A stretch of DNA of 64,000 bases from NCBI RefSeq assembly GCF_009755275.1, contig NZ_WQLA01000001.1, forward strand, positions 124,001-188,000, written 5' to 3'. The position numbers were made by a program, and so were the translations under genes. This DNA is from Mucilaginibacter aquatilis. Its GTDB lineage: Bacteria; Bacteroidota; Bacteroidia; Sphingobacteriales; Sphingobacteriaceae. Below the pieces are notes generated by a model, which was given only the letters and a program-made list of their open reading frames with translations, was not told the DNA's origin and searched no databases. Shown piece by piece: positions 26,590 through 36,607 of the stretch (the stretch's first letter is position 1; each line of letters starts with the position of its first letter).

Positions 26590-27450
26590 CTATGGTCTTT
26601 GTTCCAACTCGCTCTTATACTTCTTAACCGCCCGCACTATTGAATTGGTTATCTCTGCCTGTCCTTCTTCTGAATTTAAATACTCTTCCTCTTCGGGGTT
26701 GTTGATAAAACCCGTTTCAACCAGCAATGATGGCATTGCAGTATTGGCCAGTACTTGTACACCCTGTTCAATTACACCCAGGCTGTTCCTGTTATCAGTG
26801 TATACAAATTCATTATTAATCAATTTTGCCAGGTGTATACTTTGTTTACGATAAGTATCGCGCAAGGCATTAAGTACAATGGCCTGAGCCGGATCTATTT
26901 CTGCCGTTTTGGTTTTCGACATTTTTTCTTCCTCCTCAGCGTACTCATTCTCACGTATGGCGGCAACCTGTTCGTTTGATCTGCCAATGCGGTTAACCAG
27001 TATAAGCACTCCCTTACCTGAACGGTTTGGCACTGAAACTGTTTTTCCGTTAACTACTTTTCTTACGTTGGGCAACGAGTTGCAATGAAGAGAAATATAG
27101 ATATTAGCCTTATTATCATTAGCCATAACCGCCCTCGAACCGTTGGCCACAAACACGTCTGAGGTACGCGTCATTAAAATATTAACATCTTTTAATTCTT
27201 TTTGCATGGCCTTCTGCAATTTTAGTGCAAGTGCCAGCGTTACATTTTTTTCCAACGAAAAACCTCCTGAAGCACCTGCTGCCCTGCCGCCATGGCCGGC
27301 ATCAATTACGATGGTTTTTATCCTGAATCCACCGCCGGGGGGCACTGTGTCTTGCTTAATAGGAATTTTTGTTGTGAACGAAAAATTTATAGAACTAAGA
27401 AGTAATGCTAAGAAACCGTAAATGTATATGTTGAAAGCCTTATTTTTCAT
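26590..27450 (-). CDS. N-acetylmuramoyl-L-alanine amidase (Amidase_3)
   Basis: 286 residues. A hydrophobic N-terminal segment (about 5-25) targets it to the envelope. The zinc ligands and catalytic residue of the AmiC family are present: His53 in DAGHGG, Glu67 in SLEKN, His122 in SLHCN and Glu245 in LLVETGF. It cleaves the amide between MurNAc and L-Ala in peptidoglycan. The domain is interrupted by an insertion of about 50 residues with EYAEEEEKM, which often forms a regulatory helix. ATG at 27450. Confidence 0.93.
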   Translation of the reverse strand: MKNKAFNIYIYGFLALLLSSINFSFTTKIPIKQDTVPPGGGFRIKTIVIDAGHGGRAAGASGGFSLEKNVTLALALKLQKAMQKELKDVNILMTRTSDVFVANGSRAVMANDNKANIYISLHCNSLPNVRKVVNGKTVSVPNRSGKGVLILVNRIGRSNEQVAAIRENEYAEEEEKMSKTKTAEIDPAQAIVLNALRDTYRKQSIHLAKLINNEFVYTDNRNSLGVIEQGVQVLANTAMPSLLVETGFINNPEEEEYLNSEEGQAEITNSIVRAVKKYKSELEQRP

Positions 27451-27486
27451 TATTTTTGAACGCCGTTAACTTTATCTGCAAAAATA
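27431..27486. promoter_or_regulatory. overlapping divergent promoters of the amidase and lptD
   Basis: On the plus strand TTG at 27431 and TATTTTTG at 27451-27458 lie 17 bp apart, upstream of lptD. On the minus strand TATTTTTG at 27479-27486 precedes the amidase start at 27450. The two promoters overlap in the 52-bp gap. Confidence 0.45.
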
Positions 27487-27502
27487 CTATTCATATTCAA
27501 TT

Positions 27503-30223
27503 TTGAAATTCATCAGGTTTTTTTTTCTGTTTGCAAGTGTTTTGATAGTTAATGCAATAGCGGTTGCCCGGCATGGTAGCTGGCGCAAGCATGCTTTAAC
27601 CGCCGACACTATCATGAAGCTTGACTCTGTTAAAGACAAGCGCTTACTACGTGTAAAAGACCGCAAGAACAACAAACGTTCTGCCGCTGCAGACACTACT
27701 AAAAAAGACACTCCTGCTGATACGACAAAAAAAAACAAAGGAGGTTTACAATCAGTTGTAAAATCTGTTGCTGATGACTCTACCTATACAGATGCTGACA
27801 AAAAAATCACTTATTTGTTTGGCAACGCCCGCGTTACTTATGAAGACTTTTCATTAGATGCCGATTTTATAAGGATTGACCAAAAGCAACATCTTATTTT
27901 TGCCCGTGGTACGCGTGATATGCGCACCGGCCGGTACATTAACCGCCCTATTGCTAAAAATGGCAATGAAAACCCGCTAACGGCCGACTCCATTATTTAC
28001 AACTTCAAAACCAAGAAAGCTTATTCATACAACACATCAACCGAAAGCGATGGTAACTTTATTACCGGTGGAGAGGCAAAAAGGCTTAACGACACTGAAG
28101 TTGCCTACCACAATATTTTGTTCAGTACCTGTTCAATGCCATATCCGCACACGCATTTCGGCGTTGTCATAACTAAGGGTATCGGTGAAAAAAACCGTAT
28201 AATATCAGGTCCGGCATATTTGGAAATTGCAGGTGTACCCTTGCCCATAGCTGTGCCGTTTGGCTTTTTTCCAAAACCTAACAGCAGGGCATCGGGCGTA
28301 TTGCTGCCTTCGTTTGGTGAGGATGCCCGTTTAGGCTTCTTCCTGCGCAACTTTGGTTATTACTGGCCGGTAAATGATTATCTTGATCTTACCACCATGG
28401 CCAGCGTATACTCAAAAGGCTCCGTTGAAATTGGAACAACGGCACGCTACCTAAAGAGATATAAATACACCGGCAGTATGGCTTTAAACTTCGGTTCGCA
28501 CAACTACGGCGTTAAAGGTGATCCTTCTGTAAGGGACTATAACATACAATGGACGCACTCTCAGGACGCCAATGCCAACCCCGGTACAACATTCAGTGCA
28601 TCGGTTAACGCAGCAACGTCAAGCTATTATGCCAATAACCCTGCAACTACCAACTACAATATACAGCAATTAACGCAAGCCAGTTTACGGTCGTCAATAT
28701 CATATGCCCGCACCTTTCAGGGAACTCCTTTCAGTTTAAACGTCAGCTTAGGCCATAGTCAGGATATTGCCAACAAAACGGTAACGCTCGAGCTACCTAC
28801 CTTCAATTTTAACATGACATCGTTAAGCCCGTTTGATTCTAAAAACAGAGTGGGCGAGCAAAAATGGTATCAGCGCCTTACGGTAAGCTATACCATGCAG
28901 GGTACCAATAAAATTAACGCCGTTCCCGAGTCGCAGCTGTTTACGCGCGAAACACTTACCCGCAGAATGCAAAACGGTATACAGCACCAAATTCCAATTG
29001 GTTTAAACCTTAACGTATTTAAATACTTTCAATTTAACACCAGCGCTAATTATAACGAACGTTGGTATTTTCAAACCATCCGTAAGCGTTATCCGCGGGG
29101 CGCAATTGGCAACAATGAACAGCCGCTTGTTGATACCGTTCAGGGCTTTTCACGCGCAGGCGAATATTCTCTCAATGGTGGCTTTTCAACCAAAGTTTAT
29201 AACACCCTGCAATTTAAAGGCAACGGTGCTTTGCGTGCAATACGCCACGTAATGACACCTTCATTAAGCTTTAACTATCGCCCCGATTTTGGTGATCCGG
29301 CTTACGGCTATTTCCGCAGGGCTGTAAGTGATGCTGTTGTACCCTACCCTGCAACATCGCAGTTGTATTCAATTTATGAAAGGGCCGTATACGGCGGGCC
29401 AAGCGCAGGCAAATTTGCGGGTATAAGCTTTGCGTTAGATAATACTATAGAAGCAAAAATGCGCGCACGCAGCACCGACACCTCAGGTGCCGACCGTAAG
29501 GTGTCATTACTACAAGGTTTGAGCTTAAACACATCTTATAACTTTGCCGTTGACTCGTTCAGGCTATCTCCTATTTCACTTAATGCTCACACGGCTTTAT
29601 TTAATCAAAAGGTAAGCGTAAGTATGAACGGTACGCTTGACCCTTACGTAACTGAAAGACGCGACTCGGTAAGTAACGGAGCGCTTGTACCCTACATACG
29701 CCGTATAGACCGGTACACTTTTCAAAACGGACGTTTTCCGGCGCTAACTAATTTATCGGCCTCTGTAAGTTTCAGCTTAAATTCACAAAGTAACAAACCT
29801 AAGCCACCAACCGGTCAAACCCTGCAAAACATGACGCCGCAACAGGCGCAGCAACTTGCCTTGCTAGACAGTGATCCAAGCCGTTACGTTGACTTTAATG
29901 TACCTTATAACGTAAGCGTAAATTTCAACTTTAACTACAGCAATACCTACGTTCAAAAAACTACATCAAGCACGGTTAGCTTAAACGGCGATGTAAACGT
30001 ATCGCCAAAGTGGAAAGTGCAGTATACTACCAACTATGACTTTAAGGCCAAGCAGGTAGGTATTACACAGTTTTCTATTTATCGTGATTTGCACTGCTGG
30101 GACTTATCTTTTAGGTGGACACCTTTTGGTTTATATAAATCATTCAGTGTCGACCTGCGTGTGAAAGCCTCAATTTTGCAAGACCTCAAACTTTCCAAGC
30201 GGAAAGATTATTACAACAATTAA
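27503..30223 (+). CDS. lptD: LptD-like LPS assembly outer-membrane protein
   Basis: 906 residues from a TTG start at 27503. A signal peptide (about 1-22) is followed by a Lys/Thr-rich stretch and an OstA/LptA-like jellyroll (about 95-230, with TYLFGNARVTYEDFSLDADF and the turn FARGTRDM). The large barrel holds PLPIAVPFGFFPKPNSRASG, a hallmark of the Bacteroidota LptD branch, and ends in strand-rich, aromatic sequence. It places lipopolysaccharide in the outer leaflet. The next gene starts 1 bp after its stop, so they share a transcript. Confidence 0.88.
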   Translation: MKFIRFFFLFASVLIVNAIAVARHGSWRKHALTADTIMKLDSVKDKRLLRVKDRKNNKRSAAADTTKKDTPADTTKKNKGGLQSVVKSVADDSTYTDADKKITYLFGNARVTYEDFSLDADFIRIDQKQHLIFARGTRDMRTGRYINRPIAKNGNENPLTADSIIYNFKTKKAYSYNTSTESDGNFITGGEAKRLNDTEVAYHNILFSTCSMPYPHTHFGVVITKGIGEKNRIISGPAYLEIAGVPLPIAVPFGFFPKPNSRASGVLLPSFGEDARLGFFLRNFGYYWPVNDYLDLTTMASVYSKGSVEIGTTARYLKRYKYTGSMALNFGSHNYGVKGDPSVRDYNIQWTHSQDANANPGTTFSASVNAATSSYYANNPATTNYNIQQLTQASLRSSISYARTFQGTPFSLNVSLGHSQDIANKTVTLELPTFNFNMTSLSPFDSKNRVGEQKWYQRLTVSYTMQGTNKINAVPESQLFTRETLTRRMQNGIQHQIPIGLNLNVFKYFQFNTSANYNERWYFQTIRKRYPRGAIGNNEQPLVDTVQGFSRAGEYSLNGGFSTKVYNTLQFKGNGALRAIRHVMTPSLSFNYRPDFGDPAYGYFRRAVSDAVVPYPATSQLYSIYERAVYGGPSAGKFAGISFALDNTIEAKMRARSTDTSGADRKVSLLQGLSLNTSYNFAVDSFRLSPISLNAHTALFNQKVSVSMNGTLDPYVTERRDSVSNGALVPYIRRIDRYTFQNGRFPALTNLSASVSFSLNSQSNKPKPPTGQTLQNMTPQQAQQLALLDSDPSRYVDFNVPYNVSVNFNFNYSNTYVQKTTSSTVSLNGDVNVSPKWKVQYTTNYDFKAKQVGITQFSIYRDLHCWDLSFRWTPFGLYKSFSVDLRVKASILQDLKLSKRKDYYNN

Positions 30224-30224
30224 T

Positions 30225-31481
30225 ATGCTTGCAGAAATAATTACCATTGGCGATGAAATTCTCATAGGCCAGATTGTTGATACTAATTCGGCCTGGATGG
30301 CACAGGCACTGAACGCCATAGGAATAAGGATCAAACAAATTTCATCAGTAAGTGATGATCGTAACCACATACTCAATGCACTTAAAGAGGCGCAAGAGCG
30401 TGCTGATATAATATTGATTACCGGCGGACTGGGACCCACCAAAGACGATATTACCAAAAAAACACTGGCCGATTATTTTGGCGTTGACATGGTAGCCGAT
30501 GAGGAGGCCTTGCAAAATGTGATACGGATATTTGCTAAGTATAATCGCCCGTTACTTGAGGTAAACCGGCAACAAGCCATGGTACCGGCTAATTGCGAGG
30601 TATTGAACAACCATAACGGTACCGCACCCGGTATGTGGTTTGAGCATAGCGGAAAGATCATAGTATCAATGCCAGGTGTTCCTCATGAAATGATGTACAT
30701 GGTAGAACATCAGGTAATACCAAAGCTGAAGCAGGCATTTAAACTGCCCTTTATTATACATAAAACATTGCTTACCGTAGGCGAAGGCGAATCATTTTTA
30801 GCTGAACGCATTGCTGACATTGAGGATAGCCTGCCACCATACATTAAATTAGCTTATTTACCTAAGCTTGGTCAGGTACGTTTAAGATTAAGCGGTTACG
30901 CAGAAAACGAGCAATCACTCCAAAGCGAAATAGATGCCTTTGCGGCAAAGCTTACAGAACGCTTGGGTAATATAATTGCCGCTGCCGACGATATTCCTTT
31001 AGAGAAAGCTCTCATGAATCGCTTGGAGCAACAGGGTCAAACTGTATCAGTAGCCGAAAGCTGTACAGGAGGATACTTATCTCACCTGTTCACACAACAC
31101 TCGGGCTCATCGGCAACTTTTTTGGGCGGTGCAGTATCGTACGCAAATGAGTTGAAGCAAGAAATACTCGGGGTTAGCGCACAAACGTTAGCGGCATACG
31201 GAGCTGTAAGTGAGCAAACTGCTACAGAAATGGTGCGGGGTGCCCTTTCAAAATTCAAATCGGACTATTCCATTGCTATAACCGGTATTGCCGGCCCAAC
31301 CGGAGGCACTGATAATAAACCTGTTGGCACCGTTTGGATTGGTGTTGCCGGATTGGGTGAGTGCGTGGTACGCAAGTTTCAATTTGGTAACAAGCGTCAG
31401 CAAAATATAGAACGTGCTGCCATTAGTGCCCTGGGTATGCTTAATACTTTGCTTACGGCCCCTAAAACTGAAGATAAATAA
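30225..31481 (+). CDS. cinA: CinA-family nicotinamide-nucleotide amidohydrolase/pyrophosphatase
   Basis: 418 residues, the usual two-domain length. The N-terminal MoCF/COG1058 domain opens MLAEIITIGDEILIGQIVDT and holds ITGGLGPTKDDITK. The C-terminal PncC domain (from about 260) carries SVAESCTGGYLSH and SIAITGIAGPTGGTDNKPVG. It recycles NMN, and in some bacteria is tied to competence. It follows lptD without a gap, and the E2 gene begins 36 bp later. Confidence 0.94.
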   Translation: MLAEIITIGDEILIGQIVDTNSAWMAQALNAIGIRIKQISSVSDDRNHILNALKEAQERADIILITGGLGPTKDDITKKTLADYFGVDMVADEEALQNVIRIFAKYNRPLLEVNRQQAMVPANCEVLNNHNGTAPGMWFEHSGKIIVSMPGVPHEMMYMVEHQVIPKLKQAFKLPFIIHKTLLTVGEGESFLAERIADIEDSLPPYIKLAYLPKLGQVRLRLSGYAENEQSLQSEIDAFAAKLTERLGNIIAAADDIPLEKALMNRLEQQGQTVSVAESCTGGYLSHLFTQHSGSSATFLGGAVSYANELKQEILGVSAQTLAAYGAVSEQTATEMVRGALSKFKSDYSIAITGIAGPTGGTDNKPVGTVWIGVAGLGECVVRKFQFGNKRQQNIERAAISALGMLNTLLTAPKTEDK

Positions 31482-31517
31482 GTATTTTAGCAGCCGATCA
31501 ATTGTTAATGTTAAGAT

Positions 31518-32933
31518 ATGGCTAAATACCAGCTGCTACTTCCAAAAATGGGCGAAAGTGTCGCCGAAGCAACAGTAATCAACTGGCTTAAAAATCCGGG
31601 AGATAAAGTTGAGGCGGATGATACTGTAGTTGAAATTGCTACAGATAAAGTTGACTCTGAAGTTCCATCACCCGTTAGCGGCACATTGGTTGAACACTTG
31701 TTTAAAAAAGATGAGATAGCGCAGGTTGGTGATGTGATTGCCATAATTGAAATTGATGGTGAAGCAGATGAGCCTGCAAAGCAAGCGGAAAATCTTGAGG
31801 AAATTGAATCTACTCCTGAACAACCAATGGCTTCACAACAAGCTGTAGCGAATGAGGAAGTACCTGTTGTAACCGCCGAGTCATCTACTGAACCAGAATT
31901 TACTGATAATATACCGGGTTTAGAGCAATTACCTGAATTTGATACGTACCCAAAACAAGCAGTACAGTCGGGCGGCTTAAAGTTTTATTCGCCGCTTGTA
32001 CGTAATATAGCAACTCAAGAGAATATCACTCAGCAGGAACTGGATAGCATCCCGGGCACGGGCGCTGATGGAAGAGTAACCAAAGATGATCTTATGGCCT
32101 TCCTTGAAACCCGTGGTACAGCACCGGCTAAGGAAGAAGTGCGTGAGGTTACAAAAACAGCTACCGCTACGGTGAAATTACCGCCGCCACCTTTAACGCC
32201 AAATCCTGCTTACCGTACCTCTGCCGGTGACGAAATTATAGAGATGGATAGAATGCGTCAACTGATATCCAATCATATGACATCAAGCATTCAGACTTCG
32301 GCACATGTAACATCTTTTGTTGAGGCCGATGTTACCAACCTGGTTTACTGGCGCGAAAAAAATAAAGCGAAATTCGAGGCTCGCGAAGGCGAAAAAATAA
32401 CCTTCACCCCTATATTTATTGAAGCAGTTGCGCGCGCCATTGTTGATATGCCGATGATTAATGTATCAGTAAATGGTACGCAGATTATCAAGAAGAAAGA
32501 CATCAATATTGGTATGGCTACTGCCCTGCCTAACGGTAACTTGATTGTACCTGTTATACGCCGTGCCGATGGCTTAAATTTAACCGGCTTAGTAAAAACC
32601 GTTAATGATTTGGCTGGCCGGGCACGTAACAACAAACTCCGCCCCGATGATGCTGCTGACGGCACCTTTACCGTAACCAACATTGGCATGTTTGGAAATA
32701 TCATGGGCACTCCAATTATCAATCAGCCCCAGGTAGCCATACTTGCTATAGGCACCATAAAAAAGAAACCAGCGGTATTGGAAACATCAACAGGTGATGT
32801 TATTGCTATCCGTCACATGATGTACTTGTCTTTATCCTACGATCACCGCGTTGTCGACGGCTCATTAGGAGGATCATTTGTAAAGCGTGTAGCTGATTAT
32901 CTTGAAAATTGGGATATGAATAGGGAGATTTAA
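31518..32933 (+). CDS. 2-oxo acid dehydrogenase E2 (dihydrolipoamide acyltransferase)
   Basis: 471 residues. A single lipoyl domain (1-76) carries Lys44 in EIATDKVDSEV. After an acidic and Pro-rich linker comes the E3/E1-binding domain (about 155-195, with SPLVRNIA and GADGRVTKDDL). The catalytic domain ends in YDHRVVDGSLG, with His443 and Asp447. It transfers acyl groups from lipoate to CoA. The acyl specificity (pyruvate, branched chain or 2-oxoglutarate) cannot be fixed, because no E1 or E3 gene is near. Confidence 0.92.
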   Translation: MAKYQLLLPKMGESVAEATVINWLKNPGDKVEADDTVVEIATDKVDSEVPSPVSGTLVEHLFKKDEIAQVGDVIAIIEIDGEADEPAKQAENLEEIESTPEQPMASQQAVANEEVPVVTAESSTEPEFTDNIPGLEQLPEFDTYPKQAVQSGGLKFYSPLVRNIATQENITQQELDSIPGTGADGRVTKDDLMAFLETRGTAPAKEEVREVTKTATATVKLPPPPLTPNPAYRTSAGDEIIEMDRMRQLISNHMTSSIQTSAHVTSFVEADVTNLVYWREKNKAKFEAREGEKITFTPIFIEAVARAIVDMPMINVSVNGTQIIKKKDINIGMATALPNGNLIVPVIRRADGLNLTGLVKTVNDLAGRARNNKLRPDDAADGTFTVTNIGMFGNIMGTPIINQPQVAILAIGTIKKKPAVLETSTGDVIAIRHMMYLSLSYDHRVVDGSLGGSFVKRVADYLENWDMNREI

Positions 32934-33001
32934 GTTAGCAGAAAGTTAATTAGCCTTTAAAAAAGGGCTGATACTCCGGTACAGCTTATACCATAGAGGT
33001 T

Positions 33002-33031
33002 GTTACTTTTTGTTTTGACACAAAAAGTAAC
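33002..33031. repeat. solo hairpin related to the REPIN-like ends
   Basis: GTTACTTTTTG and CAAAAAGTAAC pair perfectly around TTTTGACA. The sequence is close to the hairpins at 9198, 9507 and 49368 and is followed by CAAAGAGTC, as in the REP-like ends. It lies between the convergent E2 and rnz genes and might also act in termination. Confidence 0.55.
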
Positions 33032-33088
33032 AAAGAGTCTTTTGAAACAAACATTTGCACCTTTTCTCTTGGTTCTTCACTCTATTCC

Positions 33089-34015
33089 CTATGCCAAGTC
33101 CTCTCCTACTTCAAAAGTGCTGCCTTCAATAGCCAGCTCGGTGGACGGAAACACGCCACGTGCCTCATCCAGCAAATCGGTTAAGCTTTTGTAACGCGCC
33201 GAAAAATGACCGATAAGAAGATTTTTAGCGCCGGTTTGTAATGCAACCTGCCCGGCTTGCCACGCTGTTGTATGGAAGGTTTTATTTGCACGATCGAGCA
33301 TGTTATGTAAAAATGTCGCTTCGTGATACAAGAGATCGGCGTTTTGTATTTGCTCAAAATAACGCTCATTGTAAATAGTATCTGAACAATAGGCGTAGCA
33401 TTTGGGCTGGTCTGAATCAACCGTTAATTCATGGTTGCGATAAAGCTTTCCATCCGGTGCCCGGTAGTCTTCCCCACGTTTAAGTAATGGAAAATGTTCA
33501 ACGGGAATATTAAGGGCTTCAGCCTTTTCTTTAATAATTTTACGCAGTCGCTTTTTTTGCCTGAACAGAAAGCCGGTAGTAGCAATACGATGGTCGAGCG
33601 GTATCGTTTCCACTACCACGTCCTGATTATCCAAAATAATCTGTGGCTGCAAGGCATCCGTTGCTACAAACTCAATATTATAGTTTAATACAGTTTCAGA
33701 GTATTTGAACTGAAGATTGATAATTTCGAGCAACGGCGCAGGACCATACAATTTTAACGGCTTTACACGCCCGTTTAAATGCATGGATGATACTAAACCA
33801 ATAAGTCCTAAGTAATGGTCGCCGTGGAGGTGGCTGATGAATATATGATCAATACGGCTGGCTTTAATCTCAAACCTCAGCATTTGCTGCTGTGTGCCTT
33901 CGCCACAATCTATCAGGTACAGGCGCTCATTAACATTGAGCACCTGCGCCGTAGGATTTCTATTAAAAATAGGTGTTGCTGAACTGCTTCCAAGTATGGT
34001 TACCTCAAACTTCAT
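33089..34015 (-). CDS. rnz: ribonuclease Z
   Basis: 308 residues, short (bacterial) RNase Z. Zinc ligands lie in SHLHGDH (His62, His64, Asp66, His67). LIDCGEGTQQQM is the family motif before them and ATFLHNM... LIGHFSARY the later ligand region. It removes 3' trailers from tRNA precursors, which matters here because the tRNA genes of the window do not encode CCA fully. It follows the STAS gene by 22 bp. Confidence 0.95.
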   Translation of the reverse strand: MKFEVTILGSSSATPIFNRNPTAQVLNVNERLYLIDCGEGTQQQMLRFEIKASRIDHIFISHLHGDHYLGLIGLVSSMHLNGRVKPLKLYGPAPLLEIINLQFKYSETVLNYNIEFVATDALQPQIILDNQDVVVETIPLDHRIATTGFLFRQKKRLRKIIKEKAEALNIPVEHFPLLKRGEDYRAPDGKLYRNHELTVDSDQPKCYAYCSDTIYNERYFEQIQNADLLYHEATFLHNMLDRANKTFHTTAWQAGQVALQTGAKNLLIGHFSARYKSLTDLLDEARGVFPSTELAIEGSTFEVGEDLA

Positions 34016-34037
34016 AAAGGGTAAACATACTAAAGGG

Positions 34038-34415
34038 CTATTTTGCTTCCTTTTTCAATTCTTTTTCTATCTCTTCCATAAATACATGGTCAATAGCCTC
34101 TTCAACAGTAGGTACAATGGTTAAAACATTGTCTAATTGTGATATGCTTATTAAACGTGCAACTGCATCATTTAAGCAGGTAAGTATAAAACTACCTTCA
34201 GCATTTTTACACAGACGGTGACCAACCAGCAAGCTGCTTAAGCCCGATGAATCGGCAAATTTAACCTGGCAAAGATCTAATATTATATTACGTTGACCCT
34301 CGGTGTTTATAAGGATCAGTTCAGACTTAAGTTGAGGTGTAATCAATGAATTCAGCTTTGACTCGTTCAGCTTAATCAAGACATACTTCTCATGCTTATC
34401 AACAGTGAATTTCAT
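34038..34415 (-). CDS. STAS-domain protein (anti-sigma factor antagonist type)
   Basis: 125 residues forming one STAS fold. The phosphorylation site region reads FADSSGLSSLLVGHR, with Ser56 or Ser57 as the expected phosphoacceptor. Partners (anti-sigma kinase or phosphatase) are not in the window. A charged C-terminal tail (EEIEKELKKEAK) is an addition to the fold. It probably shares a promoter with rnz. Confidence 0.88.
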   Translation of the reverse strand: MKFTVDKHEKYVLIKLNESKLNSLITPQLKSELILINTEGQRNIILDLCQVKFADSSGLSSLLVGHRLCKNAEGSFILTCLNDAVARLISISQLDNVLTIVPTVEEAIDHVFMEEIEKELKKEAK

Positions 34416-34466
34416 GTTAAAAGAATTATAGGGATAAAGATATAATTTATTTACGTATAAATAAAA

Positions 34467-35411
34467 CTACAAAGAATTGAGCGAAAGGTTCACAGCGTCT
34501 TCCACACGCTTAAGCACCTCGCCATTTGCAGGTTTTACAAAAGTTTTTCCGGTTATTTGTTCGTATAGTTCAATATAGCGTTCTGATATAGACGTTACAA
34601 TTTCAGGAGTCATTTCAGGTACCGATTGCCCCTCCTTGCCTTGAAAGCCATTTTCAATCAACCATTTTCTAACAAACTCTTTACTCAGTTGTTTTTGTGG
34701 CTCATTGGTTGCCTGCCGCTCAGCATAACCATCGCTGTAAAAGTAACGGGATGAATCAGGCGTGTGAATTTCATCTATCAGGTAAATTTTACCATCAGCT
34801 TTACCAAATTCGTATTTGGTATCAACCAAAATCAGTCCGCGCTCGGCTGCTATTTGTGTTCCGCGGGCGTATAACGCACGGGTGTACTGCTCCAGTTGTA
34901 AGTAGTCTTCTTCGCTTACAATACCTTTAGCAAGTATATCCTCACGTGAAATATCTTCATCATGGCCTACTGATGCCTTGGTTGTTGGCGTAATGATTGG
35001 TTCAGGCAGTTTATCATTTTCTTTTAAACCCTCAGGTAAAGCAACACCGCATAAGGTGCGTTTGCCGGCAGCGTACTCACGCGCGGCATGACCGGCTAAG
35101 TAACCGCGAATTACCATCTCTACCTTAAAAGGCTCACACATACGGCCAATGGTAACACTTGGGTCAGGCACGGTAACTACCCAGTTAGGTACAATATCGG
35201 CAGTGGCTTCCAAAAAAGTTGCCGCTATTTGGTTTAGTACTTGTCCTTTGTAAGGTATAGCTTCGGGCAGTACTACATCAAAAGCCGATATACGATCAGA
35301 TACCACCATAACAAGGTACTTATCTTGAATGGTATATACATCGCGTACCTTACCTTTATAAAAAGCCGTTTGGCCCGGAAAATTAAATTGTGTTTGTTTT
35401 ATTGCCTCCAT
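34467..35411 (-). CDS. purC: SAICAR synthase
   Basis: 314 residues, of the longer (eukaryote/Bacteroidota) type. It ligates aspartate to CAIR in purine synthesis. ATP and substrate motifs are present: [10 protein letters not shown] near the N-terminus, [20 protein letters not shown], the SAICAR signature [16 protein letters not shown] and LVDTKYEFG followed by [13 protein letters not shown]. The ATG at 35411 lies directly against the heptad fold-back array, which must contain the promoter. Confidence 0.96.
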   Translation of the reverse strand: MEAIKQTQFNFPGQTAFYKGKVRDVYTIQDKYLVMVVSDRISAFDVVLPEAIPYKGQVLNQIAATFLEATADIVPNWVVTVPDPSVTIGRMCEPFKVEMVIRGYLAGHAAREYAAGKRTLCGVALPEGLKENDKLPEPIITPTTKASVGHDEDISREDILAKGIVSEEDYLQLEQYTRALYARGTQIAAERGLILVDTKYEFGKADGKIYLIDEIHTPDSSRYFYSDGYAERQATNEPQKQLSKEFVRKWLIENGFQGKEGQSVPEMTPEIVTSISERYIELYEQITGKTFVKPANGEVLKRVEDAVNLSLNSL

Positions 35412-35416
35412 GGAGT

Positions 35417-35536
35417 AGAATCAAGAATATAGAATCAGGAATACAGACTGCGAAGTTAATAGAAAAGAATCAAGAGTACAGAATCAAGACAGGAGTTTTG
35501 CTTAGTCTGTATTCTTGACTCTATACTCTTGAATCT
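35417..35536. repeat. heptanucleotide fold-back array between phoH and purC
   Basis: The 33-bp arms 35417-35449 and 35504-35536 are inverted repeats with about five mismatches. Each arm is made of 7-bp units: AGAATCA, AGAATAT, AGAATCA and GGAATAC on the left, and ATTCTTG, ACTCTAT and ACTCTTG on the right. The spacer has a further unit run (AGAATCA, AGAGTAC, AGAATCA) at 35467-35490. It is the clearest fold-back example in the window. Confidence 0.8.
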
Positions 35537-35540
35537 CTCC

Positions 35541-36503
35541 TTACTGTATATCCCCGTAAGCTTCCAAAATACGTTTTACCAGTTTGTGACGTACAACGTC
35601 TTCGCCGGTAAGGTATATAATATCAATGCCTTTAATGTCGGTTAAAATACGCAGTGCCGTATATAAGCCCGATTGCTGTTTTTTTGGTAAATCTATTTGG
35701 GTAACGTCGCCCGTTACAATGAATTTAGCCGAAGGGCCCATACGGGTTAAAAACATTTTAAGCTGCATATCGGTGGCGTTTTGCGCCTCATCCAATATTA
35801 CAAAGCAATTATCAAGTGTACGGCCGCGCATAAATGCCAGCGGTGCAATCTCAATAGTGCGGTTTTCTAAATAGGTCTTTAATTTTTCGGGCGGAATCAT
35901 GTCGTCCAGCGCATCATAAAGCGGGCGCAGGTATGGGTCAATCTTTTCTTTCAGGTCGCCGGGTAAAAAGCCAAGGTTCTCCCCTGCCTCCACAGCCGGG
36001 CGTGTAAGAATAATACGCTTGATTTCCTTGTTCTTCAAAGCTCTTACCGCCAGCGCTACAGCAGTATAAGTTTTACCCGTACCAGCCGGACCAATAGCAA
36101 ACATAATATCGCTTTTGGTAATACTGTCAACCATACGACGCTGGTTAGCCGTACGGGCTTTAACCATAATACCGTTATGACCGAAAACAATTACCTCACC
36201 GGTACTGCCCGGCTTTTCGTTTTGACCGTCGGCAGGTTTAATCTCTAAATTCTTAGCACCAAGTATGCGTTCAAGATCGCTAATGCTAAGGTTGTCAAAT
36301 TTTTCAACGTGCTGCAACAGGTACCCAAATTTTTCATTAAAAAGGGATAGTTCCTGCTCATCGCCCAAAACTTTTACCTCACTGCCTCGTGCAACTATCT
36401 TTAGCTTAGGGTATTGCTTTTTAATGATTTCAAAATGATCATTATTAGGCCCCCACAACACGGCAGGATTAATGTGTTCAATTGATATTTTAAGTTCGTT
36501 CAA
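35541..36503 (-). CDS. PhoH-family ATPase
   Basis: 320 residues from a TTG start at 36503 (MNELKISIEHINP, matching the family N-terminus). The frame is open 37 codons upstream, with an ATG at 36599, but that leader has no family similarity and overlaps the divergent promoter. A KH-like N-terminal region precedes the PhoH ATPase domain with Walker A GPAGTGKT (about 138-145), LTRPAVEAGENLGFLPGD and Walker B VILDEAQN (about 238-242). PhoH proteins are linked to RNA metabolism and stress. Confidence 0.9.
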   Translation of the reverse strand: MNELKISIEHINPAVLWGPNNDHFEIIKKQYPKLKIVARGSEVKVLGDEQELSLFNEKFGYLLQHVEKFDNLSISDLERILGAKNLEIKPADGQNEKPGSTGEVIVFGHNGIMVKARTANQRRMVDSITKSDIMFAIGPAGTGKTYTAVALAVRALKNKEIKRIILTRPAVEAGENLGFLPGDLKEKIDPYLRPLYDALDDMIPPEKLKTYLENRTIEIAPLAFMRGRTLDNCFVILDEAQNATDMQLKMFLTRMGPSAKFIVTGDVTQIDLPKKQQSGLYTALRILTDIKGIDIIYLTGEDVVRHKLVKRILEAYGDIQ

Positions 36504-36607
36504 CAGAAATGAATTTTGTAGTTGCTGATTCGTTATGGTTAAATTTTTTGAATATTTGCACCTTGTTGATGCTTTTACAAGATTAGCAATAAATCTCATA
36601 AATACGA

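Noticed and set aside
35417..35536. Fold-back array considered as an intrinsic terminator
   Set aside because: The arms are 33 bp with mismatches, separated by 54 bp, AT-rich and without a T tract; it does not look like a normal terminator.
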